A stretch of 64,000 nt of DNA from an uncultured Methanoregula sp. (GTDB lineage: Archaea; Halobacteriota; Methanomicrobia; Methanomicrobiales; Methanospirillaceae): assembly GCF_963667735.1 (NCBI RefSeq), contig NZ_OY763919.1, positions 1,427,539 to 1,491,538 of the forward strand. Direction: 5' to 3'. Position 1 is the stretch's first letter, and the number at the start of each line of letters is the position of its first letter. Position numbers and translations under genes: made by a program. Shown in pieces: positions 61,725 to 64,000 of the stretch. The notes under the pieces were generated by a model. The model searched no databases and was not told where the DNA came from. It saw only the letters and a program-made list of their open reading frames with translations.

Positions 61725-63145
61725 ATGAACCAGGTCCAGGAGATTCTGAAACATCCTCAGGGAGCGGCATTCCTCAAATGCAGCCGGGAACGCGGATGCA
61801 GCGAAGAGATTGCCGGGGAATGCGCCCGGTACGGGAGTGCCAGCGGAGATCCCATGCAGAAGCCCTGCACGATAGTGCCGAAATACCGGGTCCGGTGTCT
61901 CGGGGGCGGGGAATACGTGGAGGACTTGTCCCTGCTGAACTGCAACCAGGGTCACGATGCCCTTATCAGAACAGAATACACCCGCAGGAAACTTATCCTC
62001 TCGCCATACTGCGGGATCTTCCGCTACCTCTGCTGGCTCCCGGTGGAGCGCCCGCTCCTTCCATCCGGCGGCCCGGTCACCTTCAGGAGCGCAGCGCTCT
62101 CTCAGGAACTCGGGCTTCCGAACCTTCTGGTCTCATTCTCGGGATATTTCCCGGAGCGGGGAGCAGACCTGTCAACCGGCTCGTTCAAGGAACTCGAAGC
62201 CCTTCCCACGCTCCAGCGGCTGAAAGAGATTGGGGGAAACATTCCGGTTGTTGCATCGGCAGGCAATACGGGCAGGGCGTTTGCCGAGATCGCAACGCGG
62301 TGCAGGATGCCGGTCATCATCGTGGTACCGGAGCATATGAAACAGGTCCTCTGGATAACGCAGGAATCGGAGGACGTGTACCTGGTGGCAGTCCGCGGAG
62401 ATTACAGCGATGCTATCGCCGTGAGCGGGACGCTCTCATCGGTCCCGGGCTGTGTTGCCGAAGGCGGAGCAAAGAATATTGCCCGCCGCGATGCAATGGG
62501 AACTGTCATGCTCGACGCGGCGGTAACTGCCGGGAGGATGCCGGAGTATTATTTCCAGGCCGTAGGGAGTGGTACCGGCGGGATTGCTGCATGGGAAGCA
62601 GCCCTCCGGCTGAAAAAAGACGGGGGATACGGGCAGCAGCTGCCCCATCTCCACCTGGCCCAGAATGAACCGTTCACCCCCATGGTCTCGGCCTGGCGCG
62701 ATCACCGTCGCGGGATCATCCCGGCTGTGGATATGCCGGATGCCCGCAGGAGCGTGAGCGAGGTCCTGTCACCGGTGCTCACCAACCGCAATCCCCCGTA
62801 CAGTATCCGGGGCGGGTTGTACGATGCCCTTGTGGATACAGATGGGGCCATGTACCGGGTTTCAAATGCAGAAGGGCAATCTGCATTGAAACTGGTCCGC
62901 GATGCCGAGGGGATCGACCTTGACCCGGCAGCCGCAATTGCAACCGCTGCACTCATGCAGGCCAGAGACCAGGGCATTTTCCTGCGGACGCCCACATTCT
63001 CCTGAATCTCACGGGCGGGGGATATGAACGGATACGGGAAGACTTCGAGCTTCACCCGATCGAACCAGCGTTCACTCTTGGCCCGGATGAACCCCGGGAA
63101 GGCCTTGTGGCTCACCTGAAAGAATGGATCGTGAAGCATGGATGA
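61725..63145 (+). CDS. Cysteate synthase, with an apparent 1-base deletion near the C-terminus
   Basis: A PLP-dependent enzyme related to threonine synthase that makes L-cysteate from phosphoserine and sulfite, the first step of coenzyme M synthesis in Methanosarcinales and Methanomicrobiales. PLP-Lys is in 'STGSFKELEAL', the phosphate loop in 'VASAGNTGRAFAEIA', and 'QAVGSGTGGIAAWEAALR' is also typical. The frame ends early at 63005, but the +1 frame from about 62984 encodes the expected C-terminus ('DAHILLNLTGGGYERIREDF') to TGA 63143-63145. One base is therefore missing near 62975-62988. The full protein would have about 473 residues; its end overlaps comDE by 8 bases. Confidence 0.88.
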
Positions 63146-64000
63146 GAATCAGATCATCGGCGAGTTGAAGGAACAGGGAATAAACTTAGTCACTTCCATT
63201 CCCTGCGACAAGGCAAAAGGGCTCTTCTTCTCGCTGCCCGAACAATTCCGGCACATCGGGCTCACCCGCGAGGAGGACGGCGTGGGGATCTCGGCCGGGG
63301 CGTACCTGGCCGGGGCCCGGCCCCTAATCGCCCTCCAGAGCTCCGGTCTTGGGAATATGCTCAACGCGATCCTCTCGCTCACCGTTACCTACCGGCTCCC
63401 GCTCCCGATCCTTGCCAGCTGGCGGGGCGGGGAGACTGAGATCATCCCGGCCCAGATCCCTTTCAACCGCCCGCTCCCTCAAATTCTATCGGCAGCCGGG
63501 ATCGGGTCCACGATCGTTAGGGACCCGGACAATACAGGGGCTATCGGGAACGCAGTGGCCGGGGCGTACCGGGAGAACCGGCCGCATGTGATCCTTCTTT
63601 GTCCCGATTGTATCTGCGAGACGGGATACACGGGAGGCCTGCCGGGACGTTCCCCCCGCCCGCTTGCATTCTGTTACGAGCGGGACTGGCACGCCCCGGT
63701 CCTGACCCGGTTCGATGCGATCCGGGCGGTGACCGATCTTATCGATGACGAGATCCTGGTCTCCAATATCGGCGTTCCGTCCAAAGAGCTCTATGCGGCA
63801 CGAGACCGGCCGGAGAACTTCTACATGCTCGGCAGTTACACGCAGGCTTCGGCCATCGGCCTCGGGATTGCGACCGTCCGGCCCGGCCGCCAAGTCATCG
63901 TGCTGGATGGCGACGGGAGCCTGCTGGGCTCGTCAATCCTCCCGGTCATTGCCGCAGCCGCACCTCGGAACCTGACCATCATCGCTCTCGACAACGGGGT
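63138..64000 (+). CDS. comDE: Sulfopyruvate decarboxylase, fused alpha-beta (ComDE), 3' end outside window
   Basis: ThDP-dependent enzyme that decarboxylates sulfopyruvate to sulfoacetaldehyde in coenzyme M synthesis. The first about 170 residues are the alpha (ComD) half ('SIPCDKAKGLFFSLPEQFRHIGLTREEDGVGISAGAYLAG', 'ALQSSGLGNMLNAILSL'). The frame continues into the beta (ComE) half, with 'SNIGVPSKELYAARDRPENFYMLGSYTQASAIGLGIA' and the ThDP motif beginning 'VLDGDGSLLG'. Fusion of the two subunits is known in Methanosarcina. It is open at the window end and overlaps the corrected end of cysteate synthase. Confidence 0.93.
   Translation, partial: MDENQIIGELKEQGINLVTSIPCDKAKGLFFSLPEQFRHIGLTREEDGVGISAGAYLAGARPLIALQSSGLGNMLNAILSLTVTYRLPLPILASWRGGETEIIPAQIPFNRPLPQILSAAGIGSTIVRDPDNTGAIGNAVAGAYRENRPHVILLCPDCICETGYTGGLPGRSPRPLAFCYERDWHAPVLTRFDAIRAVTDLIDDEILVSNIGVPSKELYAARDRPENFYMLGSYTQASAIGLGIATVRPGRQVIVLDGDGSLLGSSILPVIAAAAPRNLTIIALDNG

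Overview
The window comes from a methanogenic archaeon, most likely a Methanomicrobiales member close to Methanoregula. This is an inference from gene content and GC-rich codon use, not from a database search. The diagnostic genes are coenzyme M biosynthesis by the cysteate route (cysteate synthase plus a fused ComDE sulfopyruvate decarboxylase), glycerol-1-phosphate dehydrogenase for archaeal lipids, archaellin, archaeal-type ProRS, PriS, GINS, aIF2-alpha, L44e, S27e and Nop10, and many PAS-rich sensor kinases.

Layout. 1-5.8 kb: a minus-strand information-processing block (Elp3, PriS, GINS, L44e, S27e, aIF2-alpha, Nop10, PAC2 protein). 5.8-11.6 kb: housekeeping genes (ADP-ribosylglycohydrolase, UPF0179, egsA, DUF63, a SpoIIM-like protein, proS). 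11.7-26.2 kb: six consecutive minus-strand signalling genes, namely three giant sensor kinases (about 1250-1360 aa each) and three response-regulator proteins. 26-31 kb: exported or membrane proteins of unknown role, a solitary archaellin and an NBP35/Mrp ATPase. 31-36 kb: a PEBP protein, a dGTPase-like HD protein, and a three-gene module: a winged-helix/FHA protein, a transmembrane Ser/Thr kinase with a beta-helix ectodomain, and a small zinc protein. 37-45 kb: a K+ channel, a DUF169 protein, a cluster of G/C-run palindromes, a PAPS-reductase/cysteine-desulfurase fusion, and thiM-thiE-LigD-PE. 45-57.4 kb: an SRAP protein, a Cas4-like protein that seems to lack its nuclease motif, two histidine-kinase-like proteins without the expected phosphoacceptor His, tsaC, three tRNAs (Thr-CGU, Gly-CCC, Cys-GCA), a flavodoxin-like protein and a FUSC protein. 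57.5-64 kb: a broken winged-helix regulator, then divergent units: an HTH regulator with a cytosolic substrate-binding-like protein, and a tightly packed run of ABC ATPase, GTPase, Fe-S protein, cysteate synthase and ComDE (cut by the window edge).

Most interesting are (i) the FHA-regulator/receptor-kinase module at 33.0-36.2 kb, a candidate eukaryote-like phospho-signalling system; (ii) the uncharacterised NTPase/Fe-S genes placed directly in front of coenzyme M biosynthesis; and (iii) the fused sulfur-transfer enzyme at 40.0-42.6 kb.

Caution: several genes carry what look like single-base indels (54.97 kb, 57.60 kb, 62.98 kb, and probably 47.62 kb and 21.69 kb). Each restores a conserved protein if one base is added or removed. 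They may be assembly errors rather than biology, and should be checked against reads before being called pseudogenes.
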